Origin: Tenebrio molitor
Lineage: Eukaryota; Arthropoda; Insecta; Coleoptera; Tenebrionidae
NCBI RefSeq assembly: GCF_963966145.1
Contig: NC_091056.1
Location: forward strand, 4,490,217 to 4,554,216
DNA: 64,000 bases
Direction of reading: 5' to 3'
Position numbers and translations under genes: made by a program. The notes beneath the pieces are model-generated. The model was not told the DNA's origin. It made no database searches and was given only the letters and a program-made list of their open reading frames with translations. Below are positions 41,515-51,330 of the stretch, one piece after another. Every line of letters starts with the position of its first letter. Within the stretch, counting starts at the first letter, position 1.

Positions 41515-42128
41515 TAAACGAACATGGTGACTCAAACTGATTTTTTTCACAATTGACTAACCAGAAAAAATCGAATAATGTTTCCCAAAAAGCCACTAAG
41601 TGAGACTGAACTTCTTCAAATAATTGAAGATATGTCAGATATTGACGCTTTGAGTGATGATGGTGAAAATTATGATGACAATGAAAACGCCATAGACAAT
41701 GAAGAACGTGTTGGGAATGAACCACCTAATGGCGAAGAAACGGAGTTGCAGGAAAATAATGTGAGATCCGGCCCATAGAAGATGTTCGTTTTGACGAAGT
41801 GGGCCATTTATCTCTATTCGATGAAACAAAGAATGGCGCTGAATGTAAAAATGGTACCTGCCTCAAAAAGACGCATTTTACTTGTAGCAAATGTAAGGTT
41901 CACCTATGCATGAAATTGTTTTCAAATGTTTCATACTAAATCAATCCTGTTCAATGTACGTTTTTTTTCCATTGAGTCACCATGTTCGTTATAACGAACA
42001 TGATATTTTTTCGAAAAATTGAGGCCTTATGGACTTATTATTTTCATAAAATAAAAAAAAAAACATTTAAGGTTGCCTTTTAGTTTCAAATTTTTTGCTC
42101 CAATAACAAAAACTCGTGACTGAAAGAG
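41515..42128 (+). mobile_element. Mini-piggyBac element retaining both ends of the transposase
   Basis: The frame 41578-41777 starts MFPKKPLSETELLQIIEDMS, the acidic piggyBac N-terminus. It then passes, with a frameshift at about 41775, directly to the C-terminal cysteine finger: VRFDEVGHLSLFDETKNGAE, CKNGTCLKKTHFTCSKCKVH and LC (to about 41930). The catalytic middle of roughly 400 codons is gone. An inner inverted repeat (GAACATGGTGACTCAA at 41521, reversed at about 41974) surrounds it. The right end AAACTCGTGACTGAAAGAG is followed by TTAA (42129-42132), the piggyBac target. The left end is not exact. Confidence 0.7.
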
Positions 42129-42132
42129 TTAA

Positions 42133-43740
42133 CATAAAATTGCAAAACATAGTTTTAGTTTAAAATTCATAATAATTAGGTGAATATGAGAAAGACAAAC
42201 ACCCTAATAAACAATATAACAGTAACCGAACTTAAAAACCATTACATATCTAATTTGCAAAAAAAAAAAAGGTATTCAATTTTGGGTCTCTCAGACGCAA
42301 CGCGTGTGTTCGTGTAACTGTCAAGCACCCGTGTAACGCAGGATTAAGTTATAATAAAGCTGCACCGGGTGGGGCATCGTATACGCGCATGCGAGAAATC
42401 GCGACTTCTAATTAAATAACATTGTCGAAATTTTTCATACTTACCTGGTTATTGGTAAGGTACATTTCATAATTTTTTGATCATTTTTAACTTACAAAGC
42501 CAAAAAAAAATAAAATGTAAATTTCAACCAAAAAGTCAAATCCTGATTTTACTGACCTACCTGATTTTATACTGACCTACCCAGATTCACTTCCTATAAT
42601 TATTTACGAAATCAGCGGATAAAAACAACAATTAGATTTTGAATTAAACGCAATTTTACATTTCAACTTTCAAAATCATTTTTGTTTATGATCTACTACT
42701 TGTGCTGTTGTAAATTTAGGTGACAATGGAAACTGTCATTTTTATGGCAAAGCTGTAAGTAAGACGGTCAAAACGGCCTGCTACTGGTGAATAGCCCCTT
42801 TGTTGGAAAATTATAGCATTTGGGCCATAAATCACGTGTCTGGTTTGCGTTTAAATAAAAAAGCGAATTATTTAGTTAACCAAGTCAAAATTTGTAATTG
42901 TGCCACCAGGGTTCGATGCGCTAGCAGATACAGATTCATTTAGTGTAAAAACTTTATAGGTAAATTAACAGTTAATTTCAGAGAACTAATAAAACTGTTA
43001 CGGCCTTATTTATTAACAAAAAAATTTTTAAAAATTCTCAAATATACCTTATCAATAATTAATTAGGCATATAAAATTTCGAAAATTAATCTATTGATTT
43101 TCATAATTGATCAAAAACACCCTAGTAACAATTTTTTTGTTTAGTTTGTGTTTTGGTTCAATTGCCTCCTACGAAGTATGACGGATGTTTCCGTACCCAG
43201 GAGTTTGAACCTATGACACGCCAATTGCGTGTCCGAGAGTTTTTTCTCTTTACGCGTAGGGGTTTCGCACAATGTGGACCGTGATTTCAAAATAAGGATA
43301 GATGCTTCAGATTAATGCAAAGATGTATTGGTGTTTCTGGTTCTACATTTACTTATCAACTAACTTAAAACTAACGAAAATGTACAAAAGTAAATTCGCA
43401 CCCCCTCTCCGTCATGGGTAGTACGCTGGTGGTCTTTTGCAAGATGTGACTGAGCCAGATGGCGGGACTTTCCCACTATTGTGAAAGAGACCACCAACGT
43501 ACCGGCACCGGGGATGATTGTCGCCAGGAATATTGGAAGCGGCGTCATAAACTAAATTGGACCGGCCGCTCCAACAGTTTGTATCAGAATAGAATAAAGT
43601 AAATATATGTTTATTAAAACTACCACTTCCCCGAGATTAAAACTGCTATATATTTTTTTATGTAACTGAAACTTTATCAGGTGTTTTCTAGAAACTCAAT
43701 TTTGGTGCTTGGTTCCGTTTTGATGAATCTACGACATTTG
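42133..43740. other. Large unassigned region
   Basis: AT-rich 42133-43130 has no coding signal apart from a poly(A)-like run at 42260. Bases 43160-43560 are less AT-rich; words such as GAAGTATGACGGATGTTTCC and GTGACTGAGCCAGATGGCGG look like retroelement or promoter fragments, but no frame, LTR boundary or terminal repeat could be established. Confidence 0.4.
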
Positions 43741-43744
43741 AACG

Positions 43745-44372
43745 CGCGACAAAAGAGAGCCGCAATATGAGCGCAGCGACAAAAGAGCGCCGCGACAAAA
43801 TAGCGTGAGACAAATAAACACTGTGACAAGACAGGATTTTGAAAAAGCAGCAGTCAATATATTTACGGAGGAGGTTGCTTTTTCCATTTTTCGCAGGCAA
43901 TTTATCGGCATGTCCAATCTGCAGGACTCCAAGCATCTTATGCTGCAAATCCTGAATTTGCACTCATGTTGCGCCACCTGCCAGCATTGGCATTTGTGCC
44001 AATACAAAATGTACAGGATTATTTGGTAATTGTTCACTTTAACTACTTCTGGAATTTTCGCGTTTTTTCTGGCTAGACAGCCTCAGGGCGTCCTCCTAGA
44101 TCGTGTCCCACCATTCAAACCTTGTGCAAATGCCTTTTTTTCTCTCTTGTTGTGTTTCAAGGTCGCGTCAAGGTCGCGCCAAGTCTTAGTATAACTAAAG
44201 GGTAAGGAAAATTTTCATTCAATATGGAAATTAATTATTGCCTTAAGAAAGGCAAAGGCAAAGGCAACCTGTATTTACCTTCTTTTGTGGTTACGCTCTT
44301 TTGTCGCCGCGCTTTTATGTCGCACGCTCTTTTGTCGCGCGCTCTTTTTGCGGCGCGCTTTTGTCGCGATAC
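43745..44372 (+). mobile_element. MULE fragment bounded by GCGACAAAAGAGCG repeat arrays
   Basis: At the left (43745-43810) the plus strand has three to four copies of GCGCGACAAAAGAGCG-like words, and at the right (44288-44372) five or more in inverse orientation. Inside, 43880-44045 reads (one frame off the longest open frame) RHVQSAGLQAAYAANPEFAL and MLRHLPALAFVPIQNVQDYF, the end of a MULE transposase core. The word CCGTTTTGAT occurs just outside both ends (43711-43720 and 44374-44383), which would suit the 9-10-bp duplication of MULEs, though the outermost bases do not form an exact inverted repeat. Confidence 0.65.
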
Positions 44373-44384
44373 CCGTTTTGATAA

Positions 44385-44875
44385 GCGCTATCCATACAAT
44401 GAGAGGGACATTTTCAACGGTGATGAAACGGGATTATTTTATAAATGAACTCCATATCAAACTTCAAAGGTGAAAAATTAAGTGGCGGAAAACAGTCCAA
44501 ATAACGGCTAACGATTTTCGTTTGCGCTAATATGACCGGTACCGAGAAGAGGAAACTCTTGATGAGTGGAAAATATAAATCTCCAAGATGCTTCAAAAGC
44601 TGAAGTGGTCGGCCTGTAAGTTACACAGCAAACCGCACAGCCTGGATCACTTCAGATTTGTTTGAGTCTGAACTGCGAACGTGGGATAGAGACTTAACTA
44701 AAAATAAAAGAAAGTTATTACTTTTCATAGACAATTGTCCTGTGATAAAATGTGAAAAATTTAAAATGCATCGAATTGCTGTTTCTACCACCTAATGTAA
44801 CTTCTATTTTACAACCTATGGATCAGGGTGTGATTCGTTGTCTGAAATCACATTATAGAAATCTAGTTCTAGTAA
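44385..44875 (+). pseudogene. Tigger-type transposase core fragment
   Basis: RDIFNGDETGLFYK (about 44406) is the first catalytic Asp motif. It is followed, with frameshifts, by KFKGEKLSGGKQSK (about 44465), FVCANMTGTEKRKLLMSGKY, LFESELRTWDRDLTKNKRKL, LLFIDNCPV (second catalytic Asp, about 44725) and LPPNVTSILQPMDQGVIRCL (about 44790). The third catalytic acidic residue lies in this last block's usual position. N- and C-terminal parts are missing. Confidence 0.78.
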
Positions 44876-45095
44876 GGTAAATTGGGGTAAATGTATTAGT
44901 CGTACACAATTCTTTTAAACTGCGAGACAATAGTCCGCCATCTGGAAAACTCAGTAACAGTTGATGAGTGTTAGTGCTTGTTGCTTCATGTGATCGCCTT
45001 GTAGTGCTTTGTGCGTGTTGAACTGAGTAATATTCTAAATAGTGTAGTGTTAGTTATTAAGTTGCCATAGTTTAATTATAGTAGTGTAGTAGTGT
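44876..45095. other. Pogo-like terminal word and possible 5' region of the next gene
   Basis: GGTAAATTGGGGTAAATGTA at about 44876 resembles the GGGGTAAA words found at the pogo-like ends. No partner is seen. The following 180 bases are AT-rich; a promoter or first exon for the Mutator-like relic is possible but not shown. Confidence 0.35.
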
Positions 45096-45381
45096 AATTG
45101 AAAAATATTCGCTTTCTCGGTGGTAGGCCTCAAAAGAATGGTAATGTTCAAGATGAAAGTTTGATGAGTAACGACCAGACTGATTTTTCCATCTACGTCA
45201 GAATTTGTTCCTGATAACCAGAATGAGGATAAACTGTTAAAAAATGCCAATTCTGAGGAATCTTTTTCAATGTGTATTCCTAATTTGATAACATTATCAA
45301 CATCAGATCCTGTGAACGATTTCGTGCAAACATCCGAAGAAAATAATGTGGGTGAAGGTCATTCCAATTCAATAGAAATAA

Positions 45382-46917
45382 GGGCCGATTTCATAAATTT
45401 GACGCAAATGGAACATTAGTTAATGTAGACATTAATTTAATGGGAACATTAAAACTTCCTTTAAATCAAAATGATTTCATAATGCAGTTTTTAACGTACA
45501 TTAACTAATGGACAATTAGATGAAAATAATGCTAGGTTGGTATTCCTAGTTTTGACGTCTCGTACATTTGACATTCAAAAAGTAAAATATTGGAGCGTAT
45601 ACAGGGTATTTCACGAGTGATAATGAGCACGACGGAATTAAAAATGCAACCCACACTACATGACCGAAAAATCTGGCTACTGAAATTAAAAATGTCCGGC
45701 TTTTTTGCATTTTTTATTTTAACGGGCTCATTATCACTGTCTATTCAATAAAATGGAGGACAAAAGTAAGAAAATAAAATGTAGCCGTGGGAACAATTTC
45801 TGGAAAGACGAAGAACTGTTGATTCTGTCTGAGATAGAAGAATTTCATTATAGATTTATATTTTTTTTTAGTCAAGTACAATCTATTGCACCAATAACAC
45901 GTGGAACTCTTGCTATTTGGTACATCTTTTCAGCACTTTTGTGCATTTCTTCAATATTCTCATACATGTTAACGTAATTTGGACGTAGAGAAGCAATAGC
46001 TTCAGATACTGTTTTAATTGTCCGACATGCAGAAGATGTTGAGACACCGGCAAAATCGAAAACCTGGCATAAAATCTAAGGGCCAAGAGCAACTGAGTAA
46101 CTGATTTTAGGCTTCCTCCTCTATAATACGTATAGGTACTCGTATAAAGTAAGAGAACGTATAAAGTAAGAGAACGAATAAGAAATGAGAGAATTAGAGA
46201 CATCATGAAGGTTAACACCACAATAGTGGAAGACATTAGAACTAACCAACTGAGATGGTATGGGCACGTGGTACGAATGGAAAAGGAGAGACTTCCAAAG
46301 CAAGTACTATTATGGACACCACAGGGTAGAAGAAGAAAAGGAAGGCCAAGACGAAGCTGGACAGAAGGTATACGAGAGGAGTTGAGACAAAGAGGACTCA
46401 ACGAAGAACAATGTAATGACAGAAGACAGTGGAAAATGGATATCGGAAGACGCCGTAGAACGTTGTAAACCGAATATATATATATACTCGTATAAAGTAA
46501 AACTTAGTTTCTCTGAACAAAAATAAACAGGATCTGTAATTTACCTGTTTGTAACAGGTCTAATTCTATCCTGAATCTGCCCAAGTAGAATATAAAAAGT
46601 ATTGCTAGGTATGTAGTTTTTTTTTCTTTAACTATACCTTTTTAGTCTCCGTACAAACCACATTTCATTTTCATCCCAAGCGAAGATGGGATAATACTTG
46701 TATTAATGGCATTCATTTTTATGATTCAAAAAAATTTTTTTGACAAACATGTGAGGTTAATTGTAGAATTAAATTTTTAATGGGCCAAAATTGTGGCATT
46801 AACGTTAATGAAACATTAACTCCTAATGGTACATTAAAAAAAATTATGAAATCACTTTTTAATTTAATGGTACCATTAAATATTAATGGAGGATTAATTC
46901 TGATTATGAAATCGGCC
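45382..46917 (-). mobile_element. PIF/Harbinger element, TAA duplication, internally decayed
   Basis: The ends GGGCCGATTTCATAA and, reversed, GGGCCGATTTCATAATCAGA are both flanked by TAA (45379-45381 and 46918-46920). Both subterminal regions are rich in CATTAAT/AATTAATG words. On the minus strand 46130-45870 encodes Harbinger transposase pieces (GSLKSVTQLLLALRFYA; in another frame NYVNMYENIEEMHKSAEKMY, IARVPRVIGAIDCT) and 46690-46530 an upstream piece (LLGQIQDRIRPVTNR). On the plus strand 45753-45845 reads KKIKCSRGNNFWKDEELLIL, which resembles the Myb/SANT partner protein of Harbinger elements. A LINE tail (46153-46484) interrupts it. Confidence 0.8.
46153..46484 (+). mobile_element. RTE-like LINE 3' end with 16-bp target duplication
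   Basis: The plus-strand reading RIRNERIRDIMKV continues to RTNQLRWYGHVVRMEKERLP and RRRKGRPRRSWTEGIREELR. It ends in DRRQWKMDIGRRRR. This is the standard C-terminus of RTE-like endonuclease/reverse-transcriptase polyproteins. A (TA)n tail ends it. The 16-bp word TACTCGTATAAAGTAA flanks it (46137-46152 and 46485-46500), the signature of target-primed insertion. It is 5'-truncated to the last 100 or so codons. Confidence 0.88.
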
Positions 46918-47396
46918 CTAAATGATTTTAAAATAGAAGGTCGGAGAATTATAAATCTGAATTATTTTTTTGAGTCCTTGAAATCATTAAAACATCATCC
47001 TGGATTTAATTGTAATTTTGAATTTATTGAAATAATAATCAGTGAAAAGAAAATTGGTTTCAATAGTGCGGTTACTTTGAAATGTAAATTTTGTGGAAAT
47101 ATTAATATTTTATATTGAGACAATCCCAACACTACTCATACTAATGTTACAACAGCTGCTGCGTTTGGTGCGAGCTATTCTTGTTTAGATGAATTGAGTA
47201 CTGCTCTTGACATACAACCAATTTCAAAAAAGACATTTTTTAGACACCAGAATAAGGTTTATGAAGCTTTTTATATTATCGCCTTTGAACAATTGGAAAT
47301 TGCTGGTAAAGAAGAAGCACGTCTTGCCATAGAAGCAGGTATGGTAAATGAGCAAGGGATACCTATTCACTGTGCAATAAAAAAATGTTTAAGTTA

Positions 47397-47765
47397 ATTT
47401 TTTTATGTTTTTGGTTTCTTTTGGTTAAAACAAGTATATCCCTGGAAGATTTTGTCATAGTTACTGGCCTATCATGTAGTTTTTATTTTTTCAACATACA
47501 AAAATTTACGTTTTTCCCACATTTTAGGCATTTGTAATTTATACTTTTAATAAATATTTCCACTATGTATTAGGTTTTTTCGTAATTTTTATTCATATTT
47601 CATCGACTTTTTAAACCAGTATCTGGAGTTGGTCTCTAGAACGCTTTTTATCGCAATTTGAATAGTGCGCTGCATCAGAAAAAACTCGGGAAAAAACACA
47701 ACCGATAAACCCCACAATTACTTGCAGGCATTTATCTATTATTATTTTCTTTCATTTCCAAAATG
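47397..47765. other. AT-rich spacer, nothing recognised
   Basis: No coding frame or paired repeats. AATAAATA at about 47551 is only a generic polyadenylation-like word. Confidence 0.4.
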
Positions 47766-47769
47766 ACCA

Positions 47770-48105
47770 CATGTTCGACATTTGTCTGTTCACATTCCCC
47801 AGATTGTTTTGTTATGTGTGTGGTTATTATATTGGACCGAATCAAGTGAAACATAAAATTACGACAAATTCTAAATTTTCGTGTTTGTAAAAAAATATTT
47901 TGGTTTAGACATATTAAATCAAAATAAACCATGGGTACCGCATGTCGTTTGTGGATATTGCCGTTCAACCTTAGAAGCCTGGGTGCGAGGGGAGAAGCGT
48001 AAAATGGCATTTGGTATCCCAAGACTTTGGCGGGAACCGCAAAATCACGTAAATGATTGTTTCTTCTGTCTGGTAGATCTCTCACACTTTAAGAAAACAA
48101 AGTAG
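47770..48105 (+). pseudogene. Uncharacterised multicopy arthropod family, copy 3, N-terminus
   Basis: Frames at about 47799-47870 and 47881-48105 read RLFCYVCGYYIGPNQVKHKI and FGLDILNQNKPWVPHVVCGY, then CRSTLEAWVRGEKRKMAFGI, PRLWREPQNHVNDCFFCLVD. This matches the cysteine-paired N-terminus of copy 1 (22951): CYVC, the DKSWVPH block, PFAVPMIWTEPKEH and CCFC. Frameshifts separate the pieces, and an LTR (48113) follows immediately after the last conserved block. With copies 1 and 2 it defines the family's full length at roughly 650-750 residues. Confidence 0.7.
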
Positions 48106-48145
48106 TAGGTACTGTTAGGATTTAAATTTCGCGGCAAATCGTAAA

Positions 48146-48173
48146 TTCTAGAAGATTCGCGAACGTTCTAGAA
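48146..48173 (+). promoter_or_regulatory. Perfect six-unit heat-shock element
   Basis: TTC and GAA alternate at 5-bp spacing without one mismatch: TTC 48146, GAA 48151, TTC 48156, GAA 48161, TTC 48166, GAA 48171. Heat-shock factor trimers bind three such units, so two trimers could sit here. The site lies 59 bp upstream of the TATA box. Confidence 0.85.
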
Positions 48174-48231
48174 CGGGCTCTCGGACTCCGGTACCGGCCG
48201 CGACGAATTCGCAAGAGGAAGGGGCAAAAAG

Positions 48232-48240
48232 TATAAAAGG
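48232..48240 (+). promoter_or_regulatory. TATA box TATAAAAGG
   Basis: A consensus TATA box downstream of the heat-shock element in the same orientation, with transcription expected to start about 30 bp further, near 48262. Together with the heat-shock element it resembles an insect hsp70-type promoter. Confidence 0.7.
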
Positions 48241-49402
48241 TGGAACCGACGCCACTTTAGGGGCTTCACGACCGTAGCGTCGTGTGTGTGTATTTGTGTT
48301 CAAAAGGGGGAGATTAGGGGGTGCTTCCCCAGTGCAACAGGTGTTGGCGAGCCCGTGGAGGAGACGTCCAGAGGGTACTCCAACCATACGCTGCGGCGGA
48401 TCAAGACTTCTTACACGAGGGTCGACGACCCTACGCTTCGGCGGATCAGACATCGCCACCCTGTTGAACCGTCGTCATCCCCCACGATCCTTCTGGAGAG
48501 CCAGCCGAACAGCCCTCGGTCGAGGAACCCAGCATCCAGGAACCGTAAATATGTGGCAAGGTCACTCGGCGTCGCTTTATCTTCGTCCGCCATTTTGGCA
48601 AGTTTCTTTAACACAGTTTTCGTTATCGGACCTGGAGTGACCTCCCCAGGAAAGACGAGTCGACTGGTTCTCGTTTTTTTTATTGTCACTTCTTACATCG
48701 GGACGGCGTTATTCTTTTGGGCAGGGCCGGATTGGGGCGATGGTCAACTTTTAAATCTCCCGTTTAAAATGTACCTGGAAAGGTGATGGCCGGATTGCGG
48801 TAGTGATAGCATTCGGGTAAAAAGGGGCAAGGCCGGATTGCGGCGATGGGCTTATAAATCTTCCGTTTAAAATGCACCTGAAAAAGTGATTTTCGACTTG
48901 CGTTTACATAGATTTTGACATTGCAGCTCTTCAATGTGCAACACCTTGTTTGGTAGTACTTTTTTCAGAGTATGTATTTAAAAGACTCTAAAGGGGGGAA
49001 CACACGAGCAAACATGTCTTTCATACATGTATGCGCGTACATGTTTGTCAAAATCAGCGTCAAAAGGGCCCTATACACCTAGCGTTTTGTTTGCAGGACT
49101 TGCTTGCGCATGCAAGTATGTGATACAAGTTTGTCAGAAACACACACTTTCTGGCATGTTTGTTAAACTTGTTTGCGTAAATTCGTATGAGATACAAGTC
49201 TTGTCCACACACGAATGAAAATTTGTATGACAGCACATGGTTTGCTCAAACAAAATTTAGTAAAATCACAGTGAGTGACCGATTTTTGTCTGCCGTAATG
49301 TATGTTCATACAAGTATGAACCTATCAAACGTGTTTGATATTTTTGCGGTGTGGCTTAACTTCGGGTTCAGTGGGTGAATATCGCTACAATTTCTTGAGT
49401 AT

Positions 49403-49672
49403 TCAATAAATGGCTCTGCACGTTTCGGGAAGAATTTTGCCAAGCTCCTGTGAAGAAATTATTGCAGAAAATGTAAGGTCTTCATATGATCGTCCAGTGA
49501 CCAAAAAATGCATTGTTATTGCTAACCGTTCTTCAGCTGTAATAGCTGTCCTCAGAACTGTATCCTCTTTCTCGATAAGGGGTCTAACTTTTTCCAACAA
49601 ACTCATAACGTTGTCTTCAGACATCCTCAAGTAGTTGCAATAATCTTTAAACGAACTTCGTAGCTCTTCCAT
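49403..49672 (-). pseudogene. Harbinger transposase N-terminal segment
   Basis: An open 89-codon frame begins MEELRSSFKDYCNYLRMSED and includes LLEKVRPLIEKEDTVLRTAI and ERLAITMHFLVTGRSYEDLT with ETCRAIY at the end. This is the helical N-terminus that precedes the DDE core in HARBI1-like transposases. The core is missing. It belongs to the inner element. Confidence 0.75.
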
Positions 49673-49825
49673 TAATTTTATATTATGTGATAATCTATTT
49701 CTCTTTTCTTCTTTTTCGATTGTTCATTGAGTGTTGATCAGTTAATTCTGCTAAAGTTTGTCCAGCGAGGGATTGGTTGACATAAATACAATTTAAAATC
49801 TCCCAAACTTTTCCTGTACAAAGTA

Positions 49826-50219
49826 CAGTGTGGAATAAAATGATTTACATCTAGTTACCTTTGGAATTTTTGCACATGTAAATTTTCCTGTACCGCTCTA
49901 CTTTTTTTTTGAAGTGGCGAACTATTAGTTCTGTCAATAAATGTCATCAATCGAATTGACAATTGTTACAATTTACTAAATTGAATTAACAAACGTTGGT
50001 GGCCACTACACTACACTACACTAGCTGTGACTTGCTTTTGTTAGCTCCTTTTTAATTTCAATCTCTACTTTGTATTCATATCATCCTTTCGCAAAAAATC
50101 ACATTTGGAATTTTGGAATATTTTGAGGTTAGGCTTTCTTTTTTTTTGTAGAGCGGTATTTCGTATTTTTACAAGGGTAATGCAAAGGTAACTAGATGTA
50201 AATCATTTTATTCCACACT
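49826..50219. mobile_element. 394-bp MITE of the CAGTGTGGA group
   Basis: Ends CAGTGTGGAATAAAATGATT and its inverse; TA on both sides (49824-49825, 50220-50221). Inner inverted matches include CTAGTTACCTTTG and CCGCTCTAC. The interior has an ACTACACTACACTACACTA run (about 50009). It shares its terminal bases with the larger MITEs at 12788, 35222, 54433 and 63419, but has no transposase remnant. Confidence 0.85.
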
Positions 50220-50643
50220 GTACGAGTATATAATAAGTAAGTATATAATAATTTTAATTAGCAACACAAGCGAGCTTGACGTTCTCGTCACACATGTTTG
50301 CTGAAAGTGACATCTCCTGGGTGTGTGGTCGAGATTTTAATATTAAAAAATCCACTTGTCTTTCCATACAAAATAAAGTATACAAGAACATATATTAGCC
50401 ACACATTTGACAGCATGCATGAATACAATGTTAATACTATACATGTGTTTTATCAAAACCTGTAGTATGTGATCATCATATGTATTGGAAACATGAATGC
50501 GCATACAAATACTGCAAACAAAACGCTAGGTGTATAGGGCCCTAAACACTACCGACCTACACACGATCGAACATGTCTTAAGACATCACAGTCTAGATAT
50601 AAATCAACCTGTTCACACGTTTTCTTTGCTGCCGAGTAAAAAC

Positions 50644-50815
50644 GATGTCCGAAGAGTTGTGTTTGATGGCAGTGGCGTGCGCTATTACCATAGTTAAACA
50701 AAAATACTGGAAAAATAAAAACCGTCGTAAAAATGGTTAAGGATTGGCTTTTAAAACGGGAACAATTATCTCATGGAAACCTACTGGAAGAGTTAAGACT
50801 TACCCCATTACACCA
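50644..50815 (+). pseudogene. Harbinger transposase N-terminus of the outer element
   Basis: MSEELCLMAVACAITIVKQK followed by KNKNRRKN, then after a frameshift KDWLLKREQLSHGNLLEELR. It matches the first exon region of Harbinger transposases (helical start, basic run, W-x-x-x-WLLKR-x-x-x-G-x-x-x-x-LLxELR). It has a stop at about 50738 and no downstream core. Confidence 0.65.
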
Positions 50816-51190
50816 TCTAAAATCAGGAACCTCTATAGCAGTGTGTGAGCGGTACGACGTACTGCCCTGAATAAGTCTGTGGCAAACAAGTGCGTTTGCA
50901 AAACACACGGTCAATAAACGGTCAATCATTTACGTGCATACATCAACGCACGGACTTGTTTTCAGGCAAAGCCAGGTTGAGAAGTTTGACGGACTTTTTG
51001 TATGCGTTTGAAGCGTTTTCGGGCCAACACACGGACGTTCATGTTTGACAAACATGTACGCGCGTACATGTATGAAAGACATGTTTGATCGTGTGTTCCC
51101 CCCTTAAAAAAATGAACTCTTCACCACGTTTACTAAATATCACTTCCATCTTCACTTCCCCACTTTTGTGGTTAACCAATATCGTTTTTT

Positions 51191-51330
51191 TTTACCTCAT
51201 AGTAGGCGTTAAAGAGTCGATTGTGAACGCACTCTACAGGTTACGGATCACGGATTAGCTGTTTAAATCTTACGTTTTACACGAGTGGTGCGTCCATAAT
51301 CGACTCTTCAACGCCTACTATGAGGTGAAA
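51191..51330. mobile_element. Small MITE of about 140 bp in the LTR
   Basis: ACCTCATAGTAGGCGTTAAA at the left is mirrored by the reverse of the right end (CACCTCATAGTAGGCGTTGA). The arms are about 40 bp (AGAGTCGATT and ACGCAC also match). The centre includes a GTTACGGATCACGGATTAGC stretch. No cert-worthy duplication seen. Confidence 0.75.

Larger units (their letters stand above)
45100..47396 (+). pseudogene. Mutator-like gene, second copy, split by a Harbinger element
   Basis: The upstream part (about 45115-45381) reads GGRPQKNGNVQDESLMSND, then, after a frameshift, LLKNANSEESFSMCIPNL and DFVQTSEENNVGEGHSNSIE. Past the insertion, 46918-47396 gives NDFKIEGRRIINLNYFFESL, KHHPGFNCNFEFIEI, LKCKFCGNINILY, TTAAAFGASYSCLDELSTAL and IQPISKKTFFRHQNKVYEAF, then EEARLAIEAGMVNEQGIP. 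This is the same N-terminal Mutator-like region as exons 3-4 of the gene at 32714-37812. Joining the flanks with one TAA restores SIEINDFK in frame. One internal stop (47118) and loss of everything after the first acidic block make it non-functional. Confidence 0.8.
49065..50543. mobile_element. Inner PIF/Harbinger-type element
   Basis: Ends AGGGCCCTATACACCTAGCG on both sides, inverted, about 33 bp (also GTTTTGTTTGCAG). AAA flanks it (49062-49064 and 50544-50546), a possible 3-bp duplication. It holds a minus-strand Harbinger transposase piece (49672-49403) and a TA-flanked MITE (49826-50219). Repeated CATACAAGT/ACATGTATG words occur inside both ends. Confidence 0.75.
48992..51104. mobile_element. 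Outer PIF/Harbinger element nested in the LTR
   Basis: Ends AGGGGGGAACACACGAGCAA and, reversed, AGGGGGGAACACACGATCAA continue to give an inverted repeat of about 60 bp with CATACATGTA and GCGTACATGTTTGTCAAA. TAA flanks both (48989-48991 and 51105-51107). On the plus strand 50644-50815 encodes a transposase N-terminus. A second Harbinger-type element (49065-50543) is inserted inside. Confidence 0.85.

Noticed and set aside
43360..43548. Retroelement gag or host exon at 43160-43560
   Set aside because: Less AT-rich composition is suggestive, but no motif, boundary or repeat supports it.
48146..48240. Promoter of a host hsp70 gene
   Set aside because: No heat-shock protein coding sequence follows, and the unit has LTR boundaries.
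48286..48786. 166-codon open frame with a hydrophobic C-terminal stretch, possible membrane protein
   Set aside because: It lies inside the solo LTR just after the predicted transcription start, overlaps an equally long frame in another phase, and resembles no protein. GC-rich LTR sequence easily stays open by chance.
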